Source: Egibacteraceae bacterium
Lineage (GTDB): Bacteria > Actinomycetota > Nitriliruptoria > Euzebyales > Egibacteraceae
DNA: 39,584 nucleotides
Direction: 5' to 3'
Assembly (NCBI GenBank): GCA_040905805.1
Contig: JBBDQS010000165.1
Coordinates: 23,407-62,990 of the forward strand
Every line of letters begins with the position of its first letter. Position 1 is the first letter of the stretch. The notes under the pieces were generated by a model. That model was not told the origin of the DNA. It saw only the letters and a program-made list of their open reading frames with translations, and did no database searches. A program made the translations under genes and the position numbers. Below are positions 29,534 through 37,930 of the stretch, one piece after another.

Positions 29534-32038
29534 ATGAGCAGGCGGCCGCCCCCCGGCCGCTCGGACGGCACGAGGCAGCGCCAACCCGCTGCCAGACGTG
29601 GTCTCCGTGCGCGCGTCAGCCCCCGACCACGCCCCGCCCCTGGCGGTGCGTCGCGTGCGCGCGCCCGGACGCCGAGCGCCTCGCCTGCCCGCCCCGGGCC
29701 CCGGCGCGCGTCGCGGCCGACCCGGCGGCCGAGCCCGAACACGCCGCCGTCCGGGCGCACGGGCGCCGCTCGCGGTGGTCGCACCGGTGCAGGTCGGCCG
29801 GGCGATCGAGGCGGTGGCGGGCACGCCGCGCGGCGCGGGCGTGCGCCGCGTCCGGTGCCCCGGCGCCGACGGTGGTGCCGCCGGCCCATCGCGCTGCTGC
29901 TGCTCTTCCCGGGCCTGGCGCTGGCGTTCGCGGGGCTGGTGCTGTTCTTCTACTTCTTCACCTCGGTGCCGCTGCCGGAGGACATCGGCGAGGCCGGCAC
30001 CGTCATCTACGACGCCAACGGGACCGAGATCGCGACGCTGCAGGCCGAGTCCAGCCGTGCGGACATCGCGCTCGACGACCTGCCCCCGCACGTGATCGAC
30101 GCGGTGCTCGCCGCCGAGGACGCCGAGTTCTACTCCCACCCGGGCATCAGCCTGCCGGGGATCTTCCGCGCGGCGGTGGTGAACGTCACGAGCGGGCAGG
30201 TCAGCCAGGGCGGGTCGACGATCAGCCAGCAGTACATCAAGAACGTGACCACCGACGACGCCCGCACGGCGCTGCGCAAGGTCCGGGAGGCGGCGCTCGC
30301 GGTCAAGCTGGAGCAGCAGTTCACGAAGGACGAGATCCTCGAGTTCTACCTCAACTCCATCTACTTCGGCCGGGGCGCCTACGGCATCCAGGCCGCCGCG
30401 ACCGCCTACTACGGCAAGGACGCCGTCGACCTGTCCGGTGCCGAGGCGGTGCAGCTCGCCGGCATCATCCCCTCGCCCTCGCGCCTGGACCCGCTGGAGC
30501 ACCCGGAGGACGCGGAGCGGCGGTACCGCTACGTGCTGAGCCAGCTCATGACCCTCGGGCAGATCGAGGCCGCCGACGCGGGGATGCTCGCCGCGGAGAT
30601 GCCCGAGCCGCTGCCGGTGCGACCGATCCAGTTCCGCGACGCGCCGTTCTTCCTGGACCTCGTGCAGCGCGACCTCGCCGCGCACGTGGGTGTCGACCGG
30701 ATCTACCACGGCCTGGAGGTCACCACCACGCTGGACCTGGGGGTCCAGGCCGCCGCCGAGGCCGCGTACACCGACGTGCTCGAGGCCGGGGTGCCCGAGG
30801 GCGCGACCGGGGCCCTGGTCGCCCTGGACCCGGCCAGCGGGGGTGTCCGGGCCCTGGTCGGCGGCCCGGACCACGCCGCGGACCAGGTGAACATGGCGTT
30901 GGCCGCGCGCCAGCCCGGGTCGACGTTCAAGCCGTTCGCGCTCGCGGCCTGGGTCGAGCAGGGCAACTCGCCGGAGAGCTACTTCCCCGCGCCGGCGAGC
31001 TACGAGATGGCGGGCACCCGGGTGGACGGACGGCCCTACGAGATCAGCAACTTCGGCGGCGCCGCCTACGGCGAGCTGAGCCTGCGGGAGGCGACCTGGC
31101 GGTCGGTCAACACCGTCTACGGGCAGCTGTACGAGGAGGTCGGTGGGGAGCCCATGGTCGAGCTCGCCCGCCGGGCCGGCATCGACGGGGAGATGGACCC
31201 CCACGACTCCTCGACGGTGCTCGGCACCGCGGAGGTCTCCCCCTTGGAGCTCGCGGAGGCGTACAACACCTTCGCGGCCGGCGGCCTGCACCACGAGCCC
31301 ACCACCATCCAGCGCGTGGAACACGACGGCGAGGTCCTGTTCGCCGCGCCCGACAGCGCCGGGCGCGCCTTCAGCGAGCAGGTCGCCTGGACGGTGACCG
31401 ACGTGTTGCAGGGCGTGCTGCGCACCGGCACCGCTCGCGGCGCCGACCTGGGGCGGCCAGCCGCCGGCAAGACCGGGACCACCACCAACCACGCCGACGC
31501 GTGGTTCGCCGGCTACACCCCCCAGCTGACGGCGGTGGTGTGGATGGGCAACCGCGACAACAACCGCCGGATGCCCGGCGACCCGACCGGTGGGGACCTG
31601 CCCGCGGAGGTCTGGCACGCGTTCATGTCGACCGTGCACTCCGGGCTCGAGGTGGCGCGGTTCCCCACGGCCGGCGGCTCACTGCAGGTCGTCAACCCCA
31701 GCCCGTCCCCGGTGCCCACCACCCCGAGGTGCGGGACCGGTGAGATCCTGGCCGCCTCGGGCGGCAGGTGCGTCGACGCCGAGCCCGACCCGGACAGCGA
31801 GGACGACAGCGAGAACGACCGCGAGGACGACCGCGAGGACGACCCCGACGGCGACGACGGGCCGGCGCCGGCGCCGACCGCGCCCCCCACCTCACCGCCC
31901 GGTGACGACCCCCCGCCTCCGCCTCCGCCTCCGCCGTCCCCGACGCCGTCGCCCGCGCCCACCGCCCCACCGGGTGACCCGCCCGCCCCGCCGCCGGAGC
32001 CGGACCCCACCCCGGCGCCGGCGCCCCCGCCCGAGTAG
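29534..32038 (+). CDS. ponA: Class A penicillin-binding protein (PonA-like)
   Basis: 834-aa bifunctional peptidoglycan synthase. An Arg/Pro-rich cytoplasmic tail (1-118) precedes a membrane helix (119-142). The GT51 glycosyltransferase shows AAEDAEFYSHPG (Glu195), GGSTISQQYIKN and VKLEQQFTKDEILEFYLN. The transpeptidase motifs are GSTFK (Ser463), SVN (524-526) and KTGTT (646). An acidic then Pro-rich tail (from about 750) is extracellular. ATG 29534 has a poor ribosome site; a GTG near 29858, just before the membrane helix, is an alternative. The 3' end is duplicated in tandem, and the last 526 nt are also open on the opposite strand as part of the GT87 frame. Confidence 0.94.
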   Translation: MSRRPPPGRSDGTRQRQPAARRGLRARVSPRPRPAPGGASRARARTPSASPARPGPRRASRPTRRPSPNTPPSGRTGAARGGRTGAGRPGDRGGGGHAARRGRAPRPVPRRRRWCRRPIALLLLFPGLALAFAGLVLFFYFFTSVPLPEDIGEAGTVIYDANGTEIATLQAESSRADIALDDLPPHVIDAVLAAEDAEFYSHPGISLPGIFRAAVVNVTSGQVSQGGSTISQQYIKNVTTDDARTALRKVREAALAVKLEQQFTKDEILEFYLNSIYFGRGAYGIQAAATAYYGKDAVDLSGAEAVQLAGIIPSPSRLDPLEHPEDAERRYRYVLSQLMTLGQIEAADAGMLAAEMPEPLPVRPIQFRDAPFFLDLVQRDLAAHVGVDRIYHGLEVTTTLDLGVQAAAEAAYTDVLEAGVPEGATGALVALDPASGGVRALVGGPDHAADQVNMALAARQPGSTFKPFALAAWVEQGNSPESYFPAPASYEMAGTRVDGRPYEISNFGGAAYGELSLREATWRSVNTVYGQLYEEVGGEPMVELARRAGIDGEMDPHDSSTVLGTAEVSPLELAEAYNTFAAGGLHHEPTTIQRVEHDGEVLFAAPDSAGRAFSEQVAWTVTDVLQGVLRTGTARGADLGRPAAGKTGTTTNHADAWFAGYTPQLTAVVWMGNRDNNRRMPGDPTGGDLPAEVWHAFMSTVHSGLEVARFPTAGGSLQVVNPSPSPVPTTPRCGTGEILAASGGRCVDAEPDPDSEDDSENDREDDREDDPDGDDGPAPAPTAPPTSPPGDDPPPPPPPPPSPTPSPAPTAPPGDPPAPPPEPDPTPAPAPPPE

Positions 32039-33318
32039 GGCGCCCCGCCGGCCCGGCCGCCGGAGCCGGACCCCACCCCGGCGCCGGCGCCCCCGCCCGA
32101 GTAGGGCACCCCGCCCGCCGCCGTCCGCGCCGGCTGCCCCCGGACCGCCGCCAGGATCACCCAGACGAGCACGGCGGCGCGCACCACCACCGCCGCGCCG
32201 AACCACGCGTAGTCGGGCGCCGGTTCCAGACCGGTCAGGCCGCCGAGGAACGGGAAACGCACCGCGAACACCGCGACGTCGGCGGCCACGAACGCCACGA
32301 ACGGCCCGGCCCGGGGTAGGGCCAGGGCCATCAGCGGCAACAGGAACAGGCTGAACTGGGGCGAGTACACCTTGTTGGTGAGCAGGAACCAGGCCATGAG
32401 CGGCAGGACGAGCTCCCACCAGCGGGCCGGCTCGCGCCGGCGGGCGCCGACGACGGCGATGGCGGCCGCCCCGGCGACGAGCAGTGCCGCCGAGGCCGCG
32501 TTGACGGTCGGGACGGCGAACGCCGACCCGCGCAGCTGCTCGGCGAGGTACCAGAGGCTGTCCCAGTCGGCGGGCCGCTCCCGGTTGAGGTCCAGGAACC
32601 GCCGCCAGCCCTGCGGCGCGGTCACCAGGACGGGCAGGTTGACCGCGAGCCAGGCCGCGGCGGCGGCCCCGGCGTGCGCGGCGGCGTCGCGGCGCCGGCC
32701 CTGGGCGAGCCGGGTGGCGACCACCAGGGGCACGAGCAGCCCGGGGAACAGCTTGGCGGCGGCGCCGAGCCCCGCCGCCACGCCGGCCAGCCCGTCGCGG
32801 CCCCGCCGGTGGGCCACCACCCCGGCGACCAGCAGGGCGACGGGCACCGGGTCCCAGTTCACGAACGCCAGCAGGGCCAGCGTCGGCGCGCCCGCCCACC
32901 ACAGCAGTCGCCGGGGCGGCCGGCCGGCCGCTGCCAGCAGCCCCAGGGTGGCCAGGGCCGCGGCCGCGCCGAGCGCCGCGGTGGCGTGGAAGAACGCCGC
33001 CGCGCGCTGTGCGGGTGGGGTCAGGGCCGCCACCCGCGCCGCCGCCCACATCTGGGCGCCGGTCAGCACCGGGTACTCCACGGCGTGCTCGCGGCCGGGG
33101 TGGTCGGCGTAGAGGGGCGCGCCCTCGCTCAGCCCGCTGGAGAACCACAGGGCGTACACGTCGGTGTAGCACCACTGCGTGTACTGCTCACCGCCGGACC
33201 AGGCACCCTCGCCGAGGCAGCGCGCCTTCGACCACCACCCGAGCGCCAGGACGGCACAGCACACCACGACGACGCCGACGAGCACGGCGGGGCGCGATGA
33301 CGACGGCCGGGGGTGCAC
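31513..33318 (-). CDS. GT87-type (DUF2029) membrane mannosyltransferase-like protein
   Basis: 601 aa as read, from GTG 33318. About ten hydrophobic segments, with the extracytoplasmic acidic pair region near the start (WCYTDVYALWFSSG) and WDSLWYLAEQLRG, TNKVYSPQFSLFLLPL, AKLFPGLLVPLVVATRL, typical of polyprenol-phosphate-dependent glycosyltransferases of family 87. The recognisable domain ends near residue 405 (VWVILAAVRG, nt ~32105). The frame then continues without a stop for ~195 Gly/Ser-rich residues antisense to ponA. The original stop was probably lost in the 66-bp duplication. In mycobacteria the homologue follows ponA1 on the same strand (Rv0051); here it converges. Confidence 0.85.
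   Translation of the reverse strand: MHPRPSSSRPAVLVGVVVVCCAVLALGWWSKARCLGEGAWSGGEQYTQWCYTDVYALWFSSGLSEGAPLYADHPGREHAVEYPVLTGAQMWAAARVAALTPPAQRAAAFFHATAALGAAAALATLGLLAAAGRPPRRLLWWAGAPTLALLAFVNWDPVPVALLVAGVVAHRRGRDGLAGVAAGLGAAAKLFPGLLVPLVVATRLAQGRRRDAAAHAGAAAAAWLAVNLPVLVTAPQGWRRFLDLNRERPADWDSLWYLAEQLRGSAFAVPTVNAASAALLVAGAAAIAVVGARRREPARWWELVLPLMAWFLLTNKVYSPQFSLFLLPLMALALPRAGPFVAFVAADVAVFAVRFPFLGGLTGLEPAPDYAWFGAAVVVRAAVLVWVILAAVRGQPARTAAGGVPYSGGGAGAGVGSGSGGRAGGAPYSGGGAGAGVGSGSGGGAGGSPGGAVGAGDGVGDGGGGGGGGGSSPGGEVGGAVGAGAGPSSPSGSSSRSSSRSFSLSSSLSGSGSASTHLPPEAARISPVPHLGVVGTGDGLGLTTCSEPPAVGNRATSSPECTVDMNACQTSAGRSPPVGSPGIRRLLSRLPIHTTAVSWGV
31991..32122 (+). repeat. 66-bp tandem duplication of the ponA 3' end
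   Basis: CCGCCGGAGCCGGACCCCAC starts at 31991 and again at 32057, 66 bp apart. Both copies include the stop codon (TAG at 32036 and 32102). On the minus strand the duplication is read in the GT87 frame as PYSGGGAGAGVGSGSGG twice. Confidence 0.93.
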
Positions 33319-33383
33319 CGGCCGACCCTAGCCCGCCGCCGGCGATCGCTCGCTGCCGGGAGCCGGGCGGGCTGTGCCGGCGG

Positions 33384-33545
33384 CTAGACGCGACCGCGAC
33401 CCCGGAAGCCGAAGACGGCCCCGAGGACGACGAGCACCGCGGCGATGACGAGGAGCCAGAGCAGCCCCTCCACCAGCAGGCCGATGCCGCCGAAGATCAG
33501 CGCGAGCAGGACGAGTGCGATGACGATTCCCATGCAAGCAGTCAT
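33384..33545 (-). CDS. Small hydrophobic membrane protein
   Basis: 53 codons from ATG 33545 (or 49 from ATG 33533). Nearly the whole protein is two membrane helices (GIVIALVLLALIFGGIGLL and LLWLLVIAAVLVVLGAVFGF) with a basic RGRGRV end. Such small hydrophobic proteins are widespread in actinobacteria without assigned function. It lies 31 nt downstream of qcrB on the same strand and could ride on that operon. The ribosome site is weak. Confidence 0.6.
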   Translation of the reverse strand: MTACMGIVIALVLLALIFGGIGLLVEGLLWLLVIAAVLVVLGAVFGFRGRGRV

Positions 33546-33576
33546 ACCCGCGTCCGCCACGGTTACACCAGGGTGG

Positions 33577-34929
33577 TCAGCCGAGTACGGCCTCCGCGTC
33601 GGCCTCCGACGACGCCACCACCCGGCCACGGCGGGCCAGGCGGCGGCGGGTGAGCGTCCAGACGCCGGCGGCCAGGAGCGGTGGCACGACCACGCACGTG
33701 ATGCGGAAGAACCAGGTGATGGTCTCGATCGGCACGCCCGTCAGGCTGGACAGGATGTCGTTGGTGGCCGCCGCCGACAGCAGCAGCACGAAGCTGAACG
33801 TGCCCAGCGCCACGGCCGCGCGCAGCGGGACGTCCAGCGGGTTCTGCAGGACGTGCCAGTCGCCCTCGAGGCGGTAGACCCGCCGCTCGAGGAACGGGTA
33901 GGCGATCAGCACGACGAAGATCCCGGCGGGCAGCAGCGCCCCGGCGACGAACACGCCCGACACGGTCATGCCGAGCATCCGGAACTCCAGCGGCGGGAAG
34001 ATCCGCAGGGCCCCCTCCAGCCAGAACAGGAACCAGTCGGGCTGGGCCTGGTTGCCGACCTCCCCGGCGACGTAGGGGCCGATCAGCAGCACGTCGCTCC
34101 ACGGGATCAGCACCGCAGCGGTCGCCAGCAGCCCGCCGATCCACAGCATGAGGGTCGTCGAGGCGGAGAACTGGTGCGGCCACAGCGGCTTGCCGAGGAC
34201 GAACCGGTGCCCGTCGATGCCCGACCGCGGGAACTGCGTGTGGCGCTGGCGGGTCATGACCGCCAGGTGCACGCTGATCAGCCCGATCAGCAGCGCCGGG
34301 ATCCACAGCACGTGGAAAACGTAGAAGCGCGGGATCAGGTTGGCGGTCAGGAAGTCGCCGCCGAAGATCCAGAAGGCCATCTGGTCGCCGACGTAGGGCA
34401 CGGCGAGCAGCGACGAGTAGGCGATGCGCAGGCCGATGCCGGCCAGCGCGTCGTAGGGCAGCGAGTACCCGGTGAAGCCCGACGCGAACGTGAGCAGCAG
34501 CAGGCCCACCCCGACGTGGTAGTTGATCTCCCGGGGCCGGCGGAACGCCCCGGTCAACAGGATCCGCAGCATGTGCAGCACGGTCGCGGCGATGAACAGG
34601 TGGCTGGCACCGCGGTGCAGCCGCCGGAAGAACAGGCCGCCGGGCACGTCGTGGGACAGCCGCACGATCGACTCGAACGCCCCCGGCAGCTCCCGCCCCT
34701 CGTACAGCGGCATGGCCCCCGTGTAGGTGACCAGGTCCGAGGAGGGGCGGTAGAACATCGTCAGGAAGACCCCGGTGACGACCAGCACGAGGAAGCTGAA
34801 CAGCGCCACCTCGCCGAGCAGGAACGACCAGTGGTCGGGGAACACCTTGTTCAGGACTTTGCGGCTGGGCTTGCGCAGCCGCAGGCGCTCGTCCAGGGCG
34901 TCGAACAGCAGCGCGAACAGCGGCGTCAC
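33577..34929 (-). CDS. qcrB: Cytochrome bc1 complex, cytochrome b subunit
   Basis: 450 aa, membrane subunit that oxidises menaquinol. Eight or more helices; the haem-ligand histidines are in RRLHRGASHLFIAATVLHML and FYVFHVLWIPALLIGLISVH. The PEWY-equivalent in the Qo site appears as PDWF (QAQPDWFLFW). The GTG start overlaps the qcrC stop by GTGA. It is shorter than mycobacterial QcrB because the C-terminal extension is brief. Confidence 0.95.
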   Translation of the reverse strand: MTPLFALLFDALDERLRLRKPSRKVLNKVFPDHWSFLLGEVALFSFLVLVVTGVFLTMFYRPSSDLVTYTGAMPLYEGRELPGAFESIVRLSHDVPGGLFFRRLHRGASHLFIAATVLHMLRILLTGAFRRPREINYHVGVGLLLLTFASGFTGYSLPYDALAGIGLRIAYSSLLAVPYVGDQMAFWIFGGDFLTANLIPRFYVFHVLWIPALLIGLISVHLAVMTRQRHTQFPRSGIDGHRFVLGKPLWPHQFSASTTLMLWIGGLLATAAVLIPWSDVLLIGPYVAGEVGNQAQPDWFLFWLEGALRIFPPLEFRMLGMTVSGVFVAGALLPAGIFVVLIAYPFLERRVYRLEGDWHVLQNPLDVPLRAAVALGTFSFVLLLSAAATNDILSSLTGVPIETITWFFRITCVVVPPLLAAGVWTLTRRRLARRGRVVASSEADAEAVLG

Positions 34930-35825
34930 GGTGTCGCCTCGCTCGCGTGGCCCTCGTCGGCGTCGGGGTCGGCGTCGGGGTCGGCGTCGGGGTCGGCGGG
35001 CCGGTCGGGGAACATCGCGACTCGCCCGGCGATGAACATGCAGGAGAAGATGGTCGCCAGGGCCAGCAGTGCGACGAACCCCGCCAGGTACACGGGGTGC
35101 AGCTCGCCGAGGCCGATCGGGGTGGTGTCCTCGTGGGCGATCTCGTCGAGGTAGGCGACGAGGTGCCCGAGCCCCTCGTCACTGATCTGCTCCTCGGCGA
35201 AGCGCGGCATCTGGAACGGCCCCACCCGGACCGCCTCGGCGATGACGGTTGGCTCCCGGCCCAACACGTTCGGGGTGATCGCGCCGCCGCCGGCCACCCC
35301 ACCGCCCGCGGTGTAGCCGTGGCAGGCCGCGCAGTGCGTGGCGTACAGCTCGCGGCCCACCGGCGCCTGCCCGCCCTCCGGTTCGGGCACGTCGCCCTCC
35401 AGGTCGAACCGCTCGGTCAGGTAGGAGACCAGAGTCTCGCGCTCGCTGTCGTTCCACCGGCGCCCCCGGCCCGAGCCGTCGACCCGCGCGGGGGGCATCC
35501 GACCGGTGCGCAGCGCGAGGTCGACGCGGGCCACCTCCATGCCCACCAGCGCCGGCGCCGTCTCGGCGGGGTCGGCGCCCCCCGTGCCGTCGGCGGCGTG
35601 GCAGCGGGCGCAGTGCACCGTGTAGAGGGTGTCGCCCCGCCCGCCCTCCCCGGCGGGCGGATCGGCGTCGGCGTCGCCGGTGTCGGCCCCCGCGATCCCC
35701 AGTCCCCCCGCGCCCCCCGCGACGAGCAGCCAGGCCACCGCGGCGGCAGCGATGACGGTCGCCCAGGAGGCCACGGGCAGCAGGGTCCGCCAGCGCGTGG
35801 TCGTCGCCGCCTTCGCCAGCCTCAC
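34926..35825 (-). CDS. qcrC: Cytochrome bc1 complex, dihaem cytochrome c subunit
   Basis: 299 aa from a GTG at 35825. A membrane/signal segment (VASWATVIAAAAVAWLLVAGG) precedes two cytochrome c domains with CARCH (with GRMPPAR as Met side) and CAACH (with FQMPRF). A C-terminal anchor (LAGFVALLALATIFSCMFIA) is followed by a (PDAD)n tail encoded by 12-bp repeats at about 34955-35000. Two haems in one chain is the actinobacterial CC-type QcrC, which passes electrons directly to the aa3 oxidase. An in-frame ATG overlapping the qcrA stop would add ~90 low-complexity residues; the GTG start, coupled to the ORF ahead, is preferred. Confidence 0.92.
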   Translation of the reverse strand: MRLAKAATTTRWRTLLPVASWATVIAAAAVAWLLVAGGAGGLGIAGADTGDADADPPAGEGGRGDTLYTVHCARCHAADGTGGADPAETAPALVGMEVARVDLALRTGRMPPARVDGSGRGRRWNDSERETLVSYLTERFDLEGDVPEPEGGQAPVGRELYATHCAACHGYTAGGGVAGGGAITPNVLGREPTVIAEAVRVGPFQMPRFAEEQISDEGLGHLVAYLDEIAHEDTTPIGLGELHPVYLAGFVALLALATIFSCMFIAGRVAMFPDRPADPDADPDADPDADEGHASEATP

Positions 35826-36070
35826 CCGGAGACCCGATCGCCTGCCATGTGCGCGTCCCGCGCGTCGGTCCCCCCGCCCCCCGCCGCCCGCCCCCGGGCA
35901 CGCCGGCGCCCCAGGGCGCGCACCGTCGCGCCGAGCACCGGGCGCGCGCGGACCGCCACCTCCAGGGGTCGGGAGCACACGTCGCTGTCGATGGCGGGAT
36001 CGTAGGCCACCAGCCGGCGTTCGACGAAGGGTCGGCGCAACAGCGCCGTGAACGGCGCGGTCCCCCGCAC
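35822..36070 (-). CDS. Small basic ORF between qcrA and qcrC
   Basis: 82 aa from GTG 36070, 15 nt after the qcrA stop, and ending with a GTGA overlap into qcrC. Its third codon positions are overwhelmingly G/C, as in real genes of this window. The middle (FVERRLVAYDPAIDSDVCS) looks like folded protein, the C-terminal third is Arg/Gly-rich. No domain is recognised. It may be a complex-associated small protein or a translational coupler. The alternative is that qcrC starts earlier in another frame across this stretch. Confidence 0.5.
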   Translation of the reverse strand: MRGTAPFTALLRRPFVERRLVAYDPAIDSDVCSRPLEVAVRARPVLGATVRALGRRRARGRAAGGGGTDARDAHMAGDRVSG

Positions 36071-36085
36071 GCGGCGGCGGTGCGC

Positions 36086-37006
36086 TCATCCGAACGCCGG
36101 GCCGACCTGCTCGACGAAGTCGCCCATCGCCACCAGGAAGCCGTCGTCGTCGACGCCCAGCGGCAGCTGCGGCAGCGCGCGGGCCGTCGGCCCGAAGGTC
36201 GGCACCGCGCCGCGGGCCGCGTCGAACGTGGACTGGTGGCAGGGGCAGAACAGCGCGTCGTCGCGCTCGCGGAACAGCCCCACGGGGCAGCCCGCGTGGG
36301 TGCACACCTTGGAGTAGGCGACCAGCTCGCCCTGCACGACCCAGTCCGGGTTGGTGGGCTCCTGGGGAGGCCCCGAGGACAGGCGCACGAGCACGACCGC
36401 GGAGTTCTCGACGCCGATGGCGTCCTCGGGCCACACCGTGGATATACCGCCGAGGGCGACGTCGTCGGGCCGCAGCGGCGCCCCGTCGGTGGTCACCAGG
36501 CGCTGACCGGCCTCCCACGCGGTGCGCCGCAGCGCGTCGCCGGGTTTCGGCCCGAGCGACGCCACCGGTGCCGCCAGGCTCAACCCGAACAGCGCCGCCG
36601 CGCCGATCAGCAAGCGCTGCAGCAGGCTGCGCCGGCCCACGGGGCCGACCTCGGCGACGGGCTCCTCGGCGCCCTCCTCCCGGGTCGGTTCCGCCTCCGG
36701 GACCTCGCGGGGCTCCAGGCCCTCGATGTCGGGGTAGGCGGAGGCGAAGTAGCGCCGCACGGCCACCGCCAGCGCCAGCAGCCCGAGCGCCAGCGCGCCG
36801 CCGTACAGCCACAGCGGCGCCCCGGCCAGCAGGCCCGCGGCGAACACCAGGGCGCTGGCGCCGGCGACCAGCGCCGCGCCGGCGTCGATCGTGTCGTTGA
36901 CCTCGCTCGGCGGCGGGAGGCGCTGGCCGACCACGTACAGGCCGTCGTGGGCCTGCTCGGCCTCGGCCTCCTCCGCAGGGGGCGCGGGCTCGGGCGGGTC
37001 GCTCAC
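36086..37006 (-). CDS. qcrA: Cytochrome bc1 complex, Rieske iron-sulfur subunit
   Basis: 306 aa from a GTG with AAAGGAACC upstream. Three hydrophobic segments (about residues 42-60, 66-84, 130-150), as in other actinobacterial QcrA, are followed by the Rieske domain. Cluster ligands are in CTHAGC and CPCHQSTFD, with a PLPQLPLGVD-type Pro loop after it. It is first of the qcrA-ORF-qcrC-qcrB operon. The usual actinobacterial order is qcrC-qcrA-qcrB, so the order is altered here. No oxidase gene (ctaC-F) is in the window. Confidence 0.94.
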   Translation of the reverse strand: MSDPPEPAPPAEEAEAEQAHDGLYVVGQRLPPPSEVNDTIDAGAALVAGASALVFAAGLLAGAPLWLYGGALALGLLALAVAVRRYFASAYPDIEGLEPREVPEAEPTREEGAEEPVAEVGPVGRRSLLQRLLIGAAALFGLSLAAPVASLGPKPGDALRRTAWEAGQRLVTTDGAPLRPDDVALGGISTVWPEDAIGVENSAVVLVRLSSGPPQEPTNPDWVVQGELVAYSKVCTHAGCPVGLFRERDDALFCPCHQSTFDAARGAVPTFGPTARALPQLPLGVDDDGFLVAMGDFVEQVGPAFG

Positions 37007-37162
37007 GGGGTGGTTCCTTTGGGTGTCGTGGTCCCCGCTCGGGGCGGCGGCGTGCCGGCGCCCTTTCCTACCACGGATCGCCGGGATCCACGTGTCGGGC
37101 ATGGGGCGCGCGTCGGGGGGTCGGGGTGGCGCGGGATGGCGCCGGCCTGCGATGCTGCCGGT

Positions 37163-37669
37163 ATGCACGCCGACGTCACCATCCGGCCCGCCCGGGACGA
37201 CGAGCTCGACCGGGTCGCGACGCTGCTCGTCGACGCCTACGCCGAGTACGCCGCGCGCATGTCCCCCGACGCCTGGGCGTCGTTCGCGCAGGACATCGGC
37301 AACGTGCGCGGCCGCATGATGGAGGCCGAGGTGGTCGTCGCCGACCGCGATGGGCGCCTGGTCGGGTCGGTGACGCTGTTCACCCGCCACCGGGGCGTGC
37401 GGGGCGGCACGGTGGGCGTGCGGCTGCTGGCCGTGCACCCCGACGCGCGCGGCACCGGCGTGGGCCGCGCCCTGATGGAGTACGCGATCGCGCATGCGCG
37501 CGAGGAGCAGCAGCAGCGGGTGGTCCTGTCGACCGCCCAGGAGATGGAGAGCGCGCGCGACCTCTACGAGAAGCTCGGGTTCCACCGCGAGCCCGACTTG
37601 GACCACGAACCCGCGCCCGGCGTCCGGCTGCAGGGCTACGCGCTGGACCTGGACTCGGCGCTCGGGTAG
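37163..37669 (+). CDS. GNAT-family acetyltransferase
   Basis: 168 aa. A typical single GNAT domain: N-terminal IRPARDDELDRVATLLVDAY, beta4/acetyl-CoA loop RLLAVHPDARGTGVGRALME, and C-terminal ARDLYEKLGFHREPD. It diverges from qcrA across 156 bp. No ribosome site is obvious before ATG 37163. Substrate unknown. Confidence 0.88.
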   Translation: MHADVTIRPARDDELDRVATLLVDAYAEYAARMSPDAWASFAQDIGNVRGRMMEAEVVVADRDGRLVGSVTLFTRHRGVRGGTVGVRLLAVHPDARGTGVGRALMEYAIAHAREEQQQRVVLSTAQEMESARDLYEKLGFHREPDLDHEPAPGVRLQGYALDLDSALG

Positions 37670-37727
37670 CGAAGCGGCAGCGCCCCCACCAGGCGCTCGA
37701 GTCGCGAAGCGGCAGCGCCCCCGCCAG
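37669..37727 (+). repeat. 35-bp-period direct repeat after the GNAT gene
   Basis: GCGAAGCGGCAGCGCCCCC occurs at 37669 and 37704, starting at the GNAT stop codon. The following ~200 bp to the next gene hold a short GGGGTACAG direct repeat (about 37870-37890) and no other recognisable feature. Confidence 0.8.
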
Positions 37728-37930
37728 CCCGGCGTCGGCCCGCTCCACCGCCAGGGCGCCGGAGTCACCCGCCCGCGGGCCGGTGCGTTGCGGATCAGGG
37801 CCGTGGCGTGGTCCCGATCCTGCACGCGCCCGGTACCCCCGGTCAGCCCGGGTCAAGGATGGGTCGCGCGGGGTACAGCGGGGTACAGGAAGACGGGCCA
37901 ACCCGTTTCGCGACCCCCCTCGAGGACCGC

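Noticed and set aside
29598-30095. Alternative frame across the ponA N-terminal tail
   Set aside because: Ala/Arg/Pro low complexity that ends inside the GT51 domain; the ponA frame has the catalytic motifs.
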